55,685 bases of DNA from Myxococcota bacterium (GTDB taxonomy: Bacteria > Myxococcota_A > UBA9160 > UBA4427): contig JASMLK010000105.1 in the NCBI GenBank assembly GCA_030748735.1, positions 1-55,685 on the forward strand, in the 5' to 3' direction. How positions within the stretch are numbered: the first letter of the stretch is position 1; every line of letters starts with the position of its first letter. The notes under the pieces were generated by a model that was not told the origin of the DNA, did no database searches, and was given only the letters and a program-made list of their open reading frames with translations. Positions 32,838-41,736 of this stretch are shown here, one piece after another. A program made the translations under genes and the position numbers.

Positions 32838-34445
32838 ATGGCGAAGTGGGAACAGAAACGCAGCTTCTGGACCTGGGGCTACGAGTCCGACGAACCAACG
32901 GAAGAGCAGCGCCGGGGGGTCGCCAAGGCGATTTCGGCGCGCACCGGTGTGGCGGTCGAGCCTCCGCCGATCCCGAAGCTCGCCGACATCGCCATTCGGT
33001 CACCACGCCTCGAAGTGCCTTCGAACCTCGCGGGTTGGGTGTCGACCGACAGCGAGGACCGGCTCCTCCACACCTACGGCGGCCACTTCATGGAACTGCT
33101 CGCCGCGATGCGGGGGCAGTTCGACAACCCGCCCGACGCGGTCGCGCACCCGCGAAGCGAGGACGAACTCGAAGCCACCCTCGCCTGGGCCGACGCTGCC
33201 GGTCACAAGGTCGTGCCGTATGGCGGCGGCACGTCCGTGGTCTGGGGCGTTCGTCCGCCGGACGCCGAGAGCGTGGTCACCATCGACCTCGACCACCTCG
33301 GCGGCGTCGTCGAAATCGATCACACCTCGCGCGCGGCACGCGTTCGAGCGGGCATGTTGGGGCCTGACCTCGAAGACGTGCTGCGCCCCGAAGGCCTGAC
33401 CCTGCGGCACTTTCCCCAGAGCTTTCCCTGGTCGACGGTGGGCGGCTGGGTCGCAACCCGCGCCGGCGGGCACTACGCGACGAACCAGACCCACATCGAC
33501 GACATGGTCGAGAGCATGCGCATGATCACGCCGAGCGGCTGGTGGGAATCGCGCCGGCTGCCGGGCAGTGGCGCGGGCCCGAGCCCCGACCGCATGGTGA
33601 TCGGCTCGGAAGGGACGCTGGGCATCATCAGCGAATGTTGGCTGCGCTTGCAGAAGCGGCCCGTCTATCGCGCGACCGCGGGCATCGTATTCCCTTCGTG
33701 GGCGGCGGGTGCCGAAGCCGTTCGGCTGATCGTGCAGTCGAAGCTCTGGCCCTCGAACCTCCGCCTGCTCGATCCCGCTGAAGCGAAACAGAGTGCGGGG
33801 CTCGACGGGAAGCAGGCACTCTTGATTGCGGGCTTCGAATCGGCCGACATTCCGCAGGGCACCAACATCCAGGCCGCGGTTGCCCTCGCCCGCGAAGCCG
33901 GGGGCGTGATCGAAGACGACCAGATCCGGGTCGACGACGGTCGCGGCAAAGCGACCGGACGCGAAGGCGCGGTGGGGGCCTGGCGCGATTCGTTCATCGG
34001 CGTGAACGCGGGGCTCACGAACGGGCTCGGCTTGATCGTCGACACCTTCGAAACCGCGATCACCTGGAATCGCTTTGCCGAATTCGATGGGCACGTGCGC
34101 GAGAAGGTCGGCAGTACCCTCGAGCGCGTGCTCGGCACGGGCTGGTCACTCTCGTGCCGTTTCACCCATGTCTACACCGACGGCCCCGCGCCCTACTACA
34201 CCTTGATGGGGCCGGGGAAGATCGGGGGCGAACTGGAGCAGTGGCAGGAGATCAAGGCGGCGGCGACCGAAGCCGTGGTCGAAGCGGGCGGCACGGTGAC
34301 CCACCACCACGCGGTCGGCCGTATGCACCGGCCGGGCTACGACCAGCAGCGTCCCGATCTGTTCGCCCAGGCGTTCAAGGCTGCCAAGCAGAGCCTCGAC
34401 CCGCGCGCGACGCTGAATCCCGGGGTGCTGTTCGACGTGGACTGA
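32838..34445 (+). CDS. FAD-linked oxidase (alkyldihydroxyacetonephosphate-synthase-like)
   Basis: 535 aa from ATG 32838, GGAGG 9 nt upstream. VAO/PCMH-fold FAD domain: 'VVPYGGGTSVVWGVRPP' (FAD pyrophosphate loop), 'LGGVVEIDHTSRAARVRAGM', 'FPWSTVGGWVATRAGGHYAT' and 'RMVIGSEGTLGIISECWLRL'. The C-terminal cap includes the His-rich 'AGGTVTHHHAVGRMHRPGY', which fits the active-site His cluster of alkyl-DHAP synthase (AGPS), an enzyme that exchanges a fatty acid for a fatty alcohol to begin ether-lipid synthesis. Given fatty alcohol/wax-ester genes nearby this is attractive, but D-lactate-type oxidases share the fold. Convergent with the selenoprotein gene (20 bp). Confidence 0.85.
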   Translation: MAKWEQKRSFWTWGYESDEPTEEQRRGVAKAISARTGVAVEPPPIPKLADIAIRSPRLEVPSNLAGWVSTDSEDRLLHTYGGHFMELLAAMRGQFDNPPDAVAHPRSEDELEATLAWADAAGHKVVPYGGGTSVVWGVRPPDAESVVTIDLDHLGGVVEIDHTSRAARVRAGMLGPDLEDVLRPEGLTLRHFPQSFPWSTVGGWVATRAGGHYATNQTHIDDMVESMRMITPSGWWESRRLPGSGAGPSPDRMVIGSEGTLGIISECWLRLQKRPVYRATAGIVFPSWAAGAEAVRLIVQSKLWPSNLRLLDPAEAKQSAGLDGKQALLIAGFESADIPQGTNIQAAVALAREAGGVIEDDQIRVDDGRGKATGREGAVGAWRDSFIGVNAGLTNGLGLIVDTFETAITWNRFAEFDGHVREKVGSTLERVLGTGWSLSCRFTHVYTDGPAPYYTLMGPGKIGGELEQWQEIKAAATEAVVEAGGTVTHHHAVGRMHRPGYDQQRPDLFAQAFKAAKQSLDPRATLNPGVLFDVD

Positions 34446-34465
34446 GCTGGGTTCCCGGCTGAACG

Positions 34466-35371
34466 CTACGGCACGAAGCAGGTCGGACAAGCGGGGTCGA
34501 CGGCTTCGCGGTCGGCGTCGAACTGGTACTGCGGCACGTCCGTGCGTTCGGCGCGGTCGTCTTCGGCTTTCTCGCCTCCGCCCTGTGGACGCATGACGCC
34601 GTCCTTCCAGGCGTCGTTCTCTGACCAATGCAGGTCGAGTTCGCGGATCGTGCCCGGGGTCGAAGCGGTCGCCAACACATCGATGGCCGCGCGCACGATC
34701 GCGTCCTGCGACGCCGGGTCGTGCGGCTTGCCCGCGGTTCGACCGAGCGGATAGTCGGTATAGACACCGCGCGGCGGGTTCACGCTCGCCGTAATCGAAA
34801 GCGCGCTCGAAAGAGACACCGTGGCGATGCCGCGCCCCTCGACCTCCCGTGCGATCAGTCCCACGGACTGATGGCAGACGGGTCAGACGGGCACCATGAG
34901 GGCAACGTCGACTTCGTCGGAAACGAGACGATCGGCGATCGCGGGGGCAAGCTGGTCGCGGACCTTGCGCGACGAATAGATCCCGCCCATGAAGGTGTAC
35001 GCACTGGGGCCCACTTCGCCGATCCCACCGGCCGCCGCCAGACGCTGCAGGGGGTCGAGGGGAAGTACGACGTTGGGGTCGTTGCGCGCATCGGTGAGGT
35101 CGTAGGCGAAGTGGGTCACGCGAAGGTCGCCGCGATCGATGTCGCTCGCGATCGCGCGAAAGCTGGTGTCGTCCTTGAAGTGAAACGCCGGCTGCCCGAC
35201 TGCGTAGATGCCGCCCGACGCCACTAGGCCGACCCGCCAGGACGACGGTTCCCCTTTCGGCTTCACGAAGGGCGGAGTGTCTTCGTTCTTCACCCATTTG
35301 TACACGGGGTGACCAAGCGCGGAGTACTGCTCGCGCGTTCTCGCGATGTAGTCGACGGGGGGCTGCCTCAT
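34466..35371 (-). CDS. Selenoprotein of the glycine/betaine/sarcosine reductase B (GrdB-like) family, in-frame UGA = Sec
   Basis: 301 aa from ATG 35371 if UGA at 34883-34885 is read as selenocysteine (Sec163). Read as stop, the gene splits into two pieces of exactly the same frame, both coding-like and continuous in fold: 'WRVGLVASGGIYAVGQPAFH' and 'VALMVPV' before, 'PVCHQSVGLIAREVEGRG' and 'IATVSLSSALSITASVNPPR' after. Sec and Cys make a redox motif U-P-V-C at 163-166; a second CPTC is at 295-298 near the C-terminus. An 8-bp hairpin with a GUG loop begins 10 nt after the UGA (see SECIS). Related GrdB proteins use Sec in a UxxC context, and Cys homologues read C-P-V-C. Soluble redox enzyme; substrate unknown. 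Needs SelA/SelB/SelC from elsewhere. Confidence 0.88.
34846..34882 (-). promoter_or_regulatory. Bacterial SECIS element
   Basis: Directly after the UGA, the mRNA folds as CCCGU paired with ACGGG (lower stem), an internal loop (CUGCC opposite CGC), then AUCAGUCC paired perfectly with GGACUGAU, closed by a GUG loop. The apical loop starts 18 nt after the UGA. Bacterial SECIS hairpins carry a small apical loop with a G-U recognised by SelB at about 16-37 nt from the UGA, so position, stem and loop all fit. Confidence 0.82.
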
Positions 35372-35495
35372 GCCTGGACGATACCAGGGCCGACGCGAGT
35401 GCGAGCAGCCCCCCGACACCCATGTGGTACGGTGCTCGCACTCGAGACCAGGGGCTCGCCTGGCGGCAGCCAGGCACGACCGGGGAGTTCGACCC

Positions 35496-37091
35496 ATGAA
35501 AGCAACCGAGACGCACGACGCCGACGTCATCATCGTTGGCGCGGGCCACAACGGCCTCGCGGCCGCCGCGGTTCTCGCCGGGGCCGGCAAGCGTGTCATC
35601 GTGCTCGAAAAGAACGGCTACGTGGGCGGCATGACGGGGACGCGGGAGATCTTGAAGGGCTGCCGCAACGAAGTCGGCGCGAGCGTCTTGTTCCCGCTCT
35701 CGCAGGAAGTCCTCGACGCCCTCGACTTCGAGGGCAACGGTGCGGAGTTCATCGACCTGCCCGTGATGGCGATCAACCTGCCGAACGCCGGCGCCAAGCC
35801 CCTGCTCTTCTACAGCAACCCGTTGCGACAGCTGAAGCACCTGCTCTTCGACCACGGCCTGCGCACGATGCTCGGCTTCATCAAGCTGATTCGCTTCTGC
35901 AAATACCCCGCCGAGGTGATGGATCGCTTCACCGCAGGACGGCTCCCACGCTCGATGGACGAACTGCTCGCCGACGCACCGAACGAGGCCGCGCGCGAGC
36001 AACTCGAATTGGTCTTCAAGGGCTCGGCGATGGACCTGATCAATCGCTTCTTCCCCGACCCGGTAAAGCACGAAACCCTGCGGGCGCTCATGTCGTTCGC
36101 GGCCATCCAGTCGACCTACAAGGGCCCCTACTCGCCGGGCTCCGCCTTTTGTCTCGTCTATACGCTCGCCCTCAATGGCAGCGGCGGCTTGATGCGGAGG
36201 GTAAAGGGCGGGATGGGTTCACTACCCGAAGCGCTCCAGCGGTCGGTCACCGCCAAGGGCGGTGAGGTGCGACTGAAGCAGGTCGCGAAGCAGATCGTCG
36301 TCGAAGACGGTCGCGCCGCCGGCGTCGCGCTGCGAAACGGCGAGGTGCTTCGCGCGCCCGTCGTGCTTTCGAACCTCGACAAGCCCGCGACATTCACGCG
36401 CCTGCTCTCTGACACCCCGCTCGACGAAACCTTCCTCGAAGACATTCGCAACATCGAACAGAAAGGCGCCTGGATGCACCTGCTGTTCAAGCTCGACGGC
36501 ATTCCCGAATACGGGGGAGAGTGGGCGCGGCTCAATGGCGATATCCACGCGCGCTTCGGCGGAGCGATGGTTCCCAACCCCGAACAGATGCAGGAAAGCT
36601 ACGAAGCCTGCGATCGCGGTGAACTACCCGAGCACGTCCCGGTCGCCTTCCAGATCCCGACCATCGAAGACCCGAGCCTTGCGCCGCCCGACACGCACAT
36701 CGCCAGCGCCTACGCGTTCTTCTTCCCCTGCGACGCGCCCGATTCAGAACGCGGCAAGCTACGCGACCAGATGGCGGAGCGCGTGATCGACCGCATCACG
36801 TCCTACATGCCCGACTTCCGCAAACGGATCGTCGAAAAGGCCGTGTTCTCGTCGGATCACTTCTCCGCGATGCACGGGTCGACGGGTGGCGACTTCACGC
36901 ACGGGTTGATCCACCCGGATCAGATGCTCGCCGCTCGCGCCGTCGTCGACGGGTCGGCACACGCGACCCCGATCGACGGCTTGTACCTCTGCGGCGCGGC
37001 GTGCCACCCGGGTCCCGGTGTCACCTTCCTGCCGGGCTATGGCTGCGCGAAGGAAGTCCTGCAGAAAGAGTTCGACGCAGGGGCGCCCTGA
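35496..37091 (+). CDS. Phytoene-desaturase-like FAD-dependent oxidoreductase
   Basis: 531 aa from ATG 35496 (GGGGAG 8 nt upstream). N-terminal FAD-binding 'DADVIIVGAGHNGLAAAAVLAGAGKRVIVLEKN' (GxGxxG), followed by 'YVGGMTGT' and the C-terminal FAD loop 'IDGLYLCGAACHPGPGVTFLPGYGCAKEVL'. This is the carotenoid isomerase/retinol saturase/phytoene dehydrogenase-like superfamily (NAD(P)/FAD-dependent oxidoreductase). A complete enzyme with substrate unknown; no phytoene synthase is in the window, so carotenoid synthesis is not implied. Divergent from the selenoprotein gene (124 bp). Confidence 0.9.
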   Translation: MKATETHDADVIIVGAGHNGLAAAAVLAGAGKRVIVLEKNGYVGGMTGTREILKGCRNEVGASVLFPLSQEVLDALDFEGNGAEFIDLPVMAINLPNAGAKPLLFYSNPLRQLKHLLFDHGLRTMLGFIKLIRFCKYPAEVMDRFTAGRLPRSMDELLADAPNEAAREQLELVFKGSAMDLINRFFPDPVKHETLRALMSFAAIQSTYKGPYSPGSAFCLVYTLALNGSGGLMRRVKGGMGSLPEALQRSVTAKGGEVRLKQVAKQIVVEDGRAAGVALRNGEVLRAPVVLSNLDKPATFTRLLSDTPLDETFLEDIRNIEQKGAWMHLLFKLDGIPEYGGEWARLNGDIHARFGGAMVPNPEQMQESYEACDRGELPEHVPVAFQIPTIEDPSLAPPDTHIASAYAFFFPCDAPDSERGKLRDQMAERVIDRITSYMPDFRKRIVEKAVFSSDHFSAMHGSTGGDFTHGLIHPDQMLAARAVVDGSAHATPIDGLYLCGAACHPGPGVTFLPGYGCAKEVLQKEFDAGAP

Positions 37092-37137
37092 TCGCGACCC
37101 TTGCCGGTCGGCGCAATCGCGGACCTCGCTTCGCGGG

Positions 37138-38469
37138 TCAGCCTGCGAAAGCGGCCGCTTCGTCGGTTGCGCGCTTGCGAGAACGACGCCGAGACTTCGC
37201 CCCGCCGCTGCGCGCATCCGCGGCACGAAGCGCCGCCGCACTGATGCGCGCGATGCGGATGTCACCGAAAGGTGTGCCGATGCCCGAGTTCACGATCATC
37301 GCGACAGCGAGGTCGCGACTCGGGTCTGCCCACGCACCGGAGCCACCGAAACCGAAATGCCCGTACGCGTGGCGCGGGCTGCCGACGGTCGTGAACACGC
37401 CGTGCCAACCGAGACGCCAACGCATGTCGAACGGGATCACGACCAGCCCTTCGGTGCCGCCCTTCTGTCGACGCGTCGCGCGGCGCAGGGTGTGGGGCGA
37501 CATCAGGGTCGTGTCGCCGATCGCACCCCCACCCGCGAGCGCTGCGTACACCTTGGCCAATGCACGCGCGGTGAACAGCCCGTTCGCGGCGGGGATCGAA
37601 GCTTCGAGGGTCTCGTCTGCGCTGAAATCGAAGCGGCCGATCCCGCGCGGCGCCAGGGCATCGAGGATGCTGTCGAGATCGACCTGCAGTCCCAGCGCGC
37701 GTCCAGCCGCACCGAATACCGGCGAGGCCATCGAGACGACGCGCCGTGCCACGCCACTCGGCAACACGGGCGTCACGATGTTGCGGCGCGGCCAGATCAG
37801 CTCCGCAGCGCGGTCGAGTTCGTCGGTCGGCGCCCCGATGTAGAGCCCGTCGAGCTCGAGGGGCTCGGCGAGTTCCTTCTTTACGAGGTCCGGAAAGGAC
37901 GTTCCGGTGACGCGCTGCAGGATCTCTCCCACGAGGTAGCCGTAGGTCAGGCCGTGGTAACCCGTGCGGGTCCCCGGCTCGTGGAGCGGCTCGGTCTCCT
38001 CGATCGCATGGATCATGTACTCCCAGTCGAGCATGCGGTCCGCGCGGTCGATCATCTGGCGGATGTGATATAGCCCCGACTGGTGAGCGAGCACCTGACG
38101 CACCGTGATCTCGCCCTTGCCGGCTCGCGCGAACTCGGGCCAGTGTTCCGCCACACGATCGTCGTAGTCGAGCAGGCCGCGGTCGACCATCATGTGGATG
38201 AGCGTCGACGCGATGCCCTTGGTGGTGGAGAAGCTCGGCGACATCGTGTCTTCGACCCAGGGGTCGTGTCGCGCGTTGCGAACGCCACCCCAGATATCCA
38301 CCACCTTCTGACCACGGTGATAGACACAGACGGCCGCGCCACCGGGCGTCGATTCGACCTGCTCGCGCAACACGCGGGCGACGCCCTCGAACGACGGGTG
38401 GAGCACACCATCGAGTTCGTCCGATTCAGGGTTTCGTCGGTTGGACCAGAGCGTTCGTTCGTTGGGCAT
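37138..38469 (-). CDS. Serine hydrolase of the beta-lactamase/EstB family
   Basis: 443 aa from ATG 38469 with AGGA about 7 nt upstream. The class C-type active-site SxxK is at 81-84 (FSTTKG), the Tyr motif is in 'GTRTGYHGLTYGYLVGEIL' and the H/K-x-G motif is in 'HAYGHFGFGGSGAWADP'. No signal peptide, and a basic Arg-rich tail (SRRRSRKRATDEAAAFAG), so probably an intracellular esterase rather than a beta-lactamase. Related LACTB-like proteins are often linked to lipid-ester catabolism. Convergent with the oxidoreductase gene (46 bp). Confidence 0.9.
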   Translation of the reverse strand: MPNERTLWSNRRNPESDELDGVLHPSFEGVARVLREQVESTPGGAAVCVYHRGQKVVDIWGGVRNARHDPWVEDTMSPSFSTTKGIASTLIHMMVDRGLLDYDDRVAEHWPEFARAGKGEITVRQVLAHQSGLYHIRQMIDRADRMLDWEYMIHAIEETEPLHEPGTRTGYHGLTYGYLVGEILQRVTGTSFPDLVKKELAEPLELDGLYIGAPTDELDRAAELIWPRRNIVTPVLPSGVARRVVSMASPVFGAAGRALGLQVDLDSILDALAPRGIGRFDFSADETLEASIPAANGLFTARALAKVYAALAGGGAIGDTTLMSPHTLRRATRRQKGGTEGLVVIPFDMRWRLGWHGVFTTVGSPRHAYGHFGFGGSGAWADPSRDLAVAMIVNSGIGTPFGDIRIARISAAALRAADARSGGAKSRRRSRKRATDEAAAFAG

Positions 38470-38518
38470 CTCAGGATCCTATAACACGCTCCCCGGGTCG
38501 GTTACTCATCTTGGTGGT

Positions 38519-38593
38519 TTAACCGAGGCGATGTGACTCACGGGGACCGGCGAATCCTGCGCAGGTTCCAAGGCAGGTGAGGACCTCGGTTAA
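38519..38593. promoter_or_regulatory. Inverted repeat in the divergent promoter of the esterase and WS/DGAT genes
   Basis: TTAACCGAGG at 38519-38528 and CCTCGGTTAA at 38584-38593 are perfect 10-bp complements separated by 55 bases. The spacer contains a perfect palindrome CCTGCGCAGG at 38556-38565 and GTGACTCAC at 38533-38541. The whole element lies between the divergent esterase (start 38469) and WS/DGAT copy 2 (start 38641), so a looping or dimer-of-dimers regulator acting on both is possible. Function is inferred only from position. Confidence 0.45.
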
Positions 38594-38640
38594 GCTTGTG
38601 AGTTGAGACACGCATCGCGAATCACAACGGTGGAAATGCA

Positions 38641-40044
38641 ATGGCCTACGCAAGTTATGAGCGACTGACTGCGCTCGATTCGACCTTTCTCGATCTCGAA
38701 TCGCCGTCCGTCCATATGCACGTCGGCTCGATCGGGATCCTCGATCCAGGTCCGCTCGTCGACGAAACCGGGACCATCGACTTCGACCAGATCCTCAACG
38801 TGGTCGACAGCGCGATGCGCCGCATACCGCGCCTTTGCCAGACCCTCGTCCGGACACCCGTGACGCAACATCCCGTATGGGTCGACGACAAGCACTTCAA
38901 CGTCCTCTACCACGTGCGTCAGACGTCCCTGCCGCGACCGGGCGACGAACGACAACTCAAGCGTCTGGCCGGCCGCATCATGTCGGAAAAACTCGACGAA
39001 AAAAAGCCGTTGTGGGAGATGTGGTTCGTCGAAGGACTCGAAGGTGGAAAGGTCGCGATCATCTCGAAGATCCATCACTGCTTGATCGATGGGATCTCGG
39101 GCATCGACATCCTCGCAGCGTTCCTCGACAAGGACGCTGACGTACGGCACCTGCCCGACGACCACCGCTGGCTGCCGCGCTCCGCTCCGACTCCGCTTCG
39201 TCTGTTGACCGACGAAGTGCAGCGGCGGGCTTCGATCCCGGGCAAGCTCGCATCGAAGTTCACCGAAGCCCTGCGACGACCGAAGAGCACGATCGACGAC
39301 GGTAGTCACCTCGCAGCCGGCCTGTTCCGCACCCTGCGCAAGTCGTTCACCTCCGGGTCCGAAACCCCCTTCAACGTGCCGATCGGGCCGCATCGCCGTT
39401 TCGACTGGACGCGCTTCGACCTCGACATCGTGCGCGAGGTGCGCACCCGCATGGGCGGCACGATCAACGACGTGGCGCTCGCCTGCGTCGCCGGTGCGGT
39501 GCGCCGCTACTTCGAAAGGCACGAAATCGAAACCCGCGAACTCGACTTTCGCGCCTTCCTGCCCGTGAGCACGCGCAAGGAGAGCGAGCGCGGTCGTCTC
39601 GGCAATCACGTGTCGCTCCTGGTCGCCCCGCTTCCCGTGGGCGAGCCCGACGCTCGCAAGCGCGTCGAGCGCGTCATCGAAGAAACCAGAGAACTCAAGC
39701 ATTCGGGCGAAGCCGAAGGAACCGACCTGCTCGAACAGGTGAGCGACTGGACCGTGCCCGCGCTGCTTTCGGCGATGAGCAGGATGGCCGCAACCCAGCG
39801 GGCGTTCAATCTCGTGGTGACCAACGTACCGGGCCCCCCGTTCCCGGTTTATCTCAGTGGCGCGCGAATGCTCGCGACCTACCCCGTGGTGCCGCTGTTC
39901 GAGAACCAGGCGCTCGGGATCGCGCTGATGAGTTACGACGGCGCGCTCTTCTGGGGCTTCAATTCCGATTGGGACGTCGTCCCCGATCTTCACGACTTCG
40001 TAAACGACATCGAGCAGGAATTCGAACTCCTGCGCAAGCTCTAG
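38641..40044 (+). CDS. Wax ester synthase/diacylglycerol acyltransferase (WS/DGAT), copy 2
   Basis: 467 aa from ATG 38641 (GGTGGAA upstream). HHxxxDG is at 145-151 (HHCLIDGISG). Further family elements: 'PLWEMWFVEGLEGGKVAII', 'GGTINDVALACVAGAVRRYF', 'NLVVTNVPGPPFPVYLSGARML', and 'IALMSYDGALFWGFNSDWDVVPD' near the C-terminus. It is 9 bp upstream of copy 3, so the pair is one transcriptional unit produced by tandem duplication. Makes wax esters or triacylglycerol from acyl-CoA. Confidence 0.93.
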   Translation: MAYASYERLTALDSTFLDLESPSVHMHVGSIGILDPGPLVDETGTIDFDQILNVVDSAMRRIPRLCQTLVRTPVTQHPVWVDDKHFNVLYHVRQTSLPRPGDERQLKRLAGRIMSEKLDEKKPLWEMWFVEGLEGGKVAIISKIHHCLIDGISGIDILAAFLDKDADVRHLPDDHRWLPRSAPTPLRLLTDEVQRRASIPGKLASKFTEALRRPKSTIDDGSHLAAGLFRTLRKSFTSGSETPFNVPIGPHRRFDWTRFDLDIVREVRTRMGGTINDVALACVAGAVRRYFERHEIETRELDFRAFLPVSTRKESERGRLGNHVSLLVAPLPVGEPDARKRVERVIEETRELKHSGEAEGTDLLEQVSDWTVPALLSAMSRMAATQRAFNLVVTNVPGPPFPVYLSGARMLATYPVVPLFENQALGIALMSYDGALFWGFNSDWDVVPDLHDFVNDIEQEFELLRKL

Positions 40045-40053
40045 GAAGACACC

Positions 40054-41487
40054 ATGGACGAACCCTGGTACGAGCGGCTCACCCAACTCGACAACTCATT
40101 CCTCGTCTACGAAGACACACTTCCCTCCGTGGCCGCGCATGTCGCCTCGACGCAGATCCTCGACGCCGCACCACTGCGGGGAGAGAGCGGAGTGATCGAC
40201 ATCGAGCAAATCGAAGACTTCGTCATGTCGCGGCTCGATCGCATTCCCCGCTACCGGCAGGTGATCGCCAACACACCGATCGAAGGCCACCCCGTCTGGG
40301 TCGACGATCACAACTTCAACATCCACTACCACGTGCGCCACACGCGGCTACCGAACCCGGGTAGCGAGCGTCAGTTGAAGCGGCTGATCGGCCGCATCTT
40401 CTCGACACGCCTCGACCGCAGCAAGCCGTTGTGGGAGCTGTGGATGATCGAAGGTCTCGAGGGCGATCGCGTGGCGATGCTGTCCAAGGTCCACCACTGC
40501 ATGGTGGACGGCGTCTCGGGGGCCGAACTCCTGCAGGCGCTGCTGACCCCCGAACCGATCGAGAAGCCCGAACCCGCGCGCATCTGGAAGCCGCGCCCGC
40601 GACCGAGGGCGTACGATCTCGGAGTGGGTGAAGTGGCTCGCTTCGCCCGCGCCCCCTTCGACGCGCTGAGCAGCCTGCGCCAGATCGCCGCCAACGAAGA
40701 CGGTGCACGCGATGTCGCACGCGAACGACTGCAGAGCCTCGGCCGCACGATGGGCGACATGTCGGGCGCTACACCGATGCCGTTCAACCAGCCGATCGGC
40801 CCCCATCGACGGATCGATTGGATGCCGATGTCGATCGCCCAGATCAAGGACATCCGCAAAGCCTTCGGCGGTACGCTCAACGACGTGGTGCTGGCCGTTG
40901 CCGCGGGCGGGTTCCGTCGCTTCCTTTCGCGCGAGCGCAGCGTGGATCTGCGCGACGTGCACTTTCGCGCGATGACGCCGGTCAACACGCGCCGACCCGA
41001 CGAAGACCGAAGCCCCAGCAATCGCGTTGCGACCTGGACCGTCGAGCTGCCTGTCGGCGAAGCCGATCCAGTCGAGCGCCTGCGACAGGTCTGCAAGACG
41101 ACCCATGAGTTGAAGAAGTCCCACGCGGCCGAAGGAACCGAGGTCATTACGGCAGCGAGCGAATGGACGGGCTCGGGGGTCATGTCGGTCGGGCTGCGAC
41201 TGATGATGATGGCGACTCCCATGAACACGGTGATCACCAACGTGCCTGGGCCACGAGTGCCTCTCTTCCTTTTGAACGCACCGCTGCGCGAGATCCACCC
41301 GCTGGTTCCGCTGGTGGGCAACATGGCGATCGGCATCGCGCTGTTTTCCTACGAGGGCCGGCTCTCGTGGGGCTTCAGTGCGGACTGGGATCTGGTGCCC
41401 GACCTGCACAGCCTCGTCGAAGCCGTGCAGCGGTCCTTCGAAGAGTTGCTTCACGCGACGGCCGAGGCGTCGAAGCCCGGAGCCTGA
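40054..41487 (+). CDS. Wax ester synthase/diacylglycerol acyltransferase (WS/DGAT), copy 3
   Basis: 477 aa, AGGAAGA before ATG 40054. HHxxxDG is at 147-153 (HHCMVDGVSG), with 'GGTLNDVVLAVAAGGFRRFL' and 'NTVITNVPGPRVPLFLLNAPL'. It is clearly a paralogue of copy 2 (same block order and the shared 'GHPVWVDDHNFNIHYHVRHT' / 'HPVWVDDKHFNVLYHVRQT' segment), diverged enough to suggest a different acyl or alcohol preference (inference). A 249-bp gap with a promoter-like A+T-rich patch (41520-41640) precedes the P450 gene. Confidence 0.93.
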   Translation: MDEPWYERLTQLDNSFLVYEDTLPSVAAHVASTQILDAAPLRGESGVIDIEQIEDFVMSRLDRIPRYRQVIANTPIEGHPVWVDDHNFNIHYHVRHTRLPNPGSERQLKRLIGRIFSTRLDRSKPLWELWMIEGLEGDRVAMLSKVHHCMVDGVSGAELLQALLTPEPIEKPEPARIWKPRPRPRAYDLGVGEVARFARAPFDALSSLRQIAANEDGARDVARERLQSLGRTMGDMSGATPMPFNQPIGPHRRIDWMPMSIAQIKDIRKAFGGTLNDVVLAVAAGGFRRFLSRERSVDLRDVHFRAMTPVNTRRPDEDRSPSNRVATWTVELPVGEADPVERLRQVCKTTHELKKSHAAEGTEVITAASEWTGSGVMSVGLRLMMMATPMNTVITNVPGPRVPLFLLNAPLREIHPLVPLVGNMAIGIALFSYEGRLSWGFSADWDLVPDLHSLVEAVQRSFEELLHATAEASKPGA

Positions 41488-41736
41488 TCGGGCGGGCTCG
41501 GAGACAGCGCTCCGGGTGGCGGCAAAAAAGTCGCGAGAGACGTCTGTGGGGCAAATTTTTCCGTTGGCGTTTCATTTTGCTCGCGTCTCGCCTTCTAGCG
41601 GTACTGAGCACTGCCGGCGATAAACGAACGTTGGTACGATTCGTGCGTGTCCTCAGGGCACCGGACGTAAGACCTGCGCGTCCATGCGACCAGGCCTCTT
41701 CAGAGGGGCCGCCAGAACCCAGCCAAAGGAGACCGC

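Noticed and set aside
34883-34885. UGA as a frameshift or nonsense mutation making two pseudogene halves
   Set aside because: Both halves are in the same frame, the UGA replaces the first residue of a CPVC-type motif, and a good SECIS follows; Sec is the simpler reading.
34146-36071. Long minus-strand open frame spanning the FAD oxidase end, the selenoprotein and the desaturase-like gene
   Set aside because: It is Arg/His-rich with poor codon usage and runs antisense or out of frame to well-supported genes; only the frame with Sec163 has family motifs.
35496-37091. Carotenoid biosynthesis from the two phytoene-desaturase-like genes
   Set aside because: No phytoene synthase, lycopene cyclase or other crt gene is present; these oxidoreductases belong to a broad superfamily.
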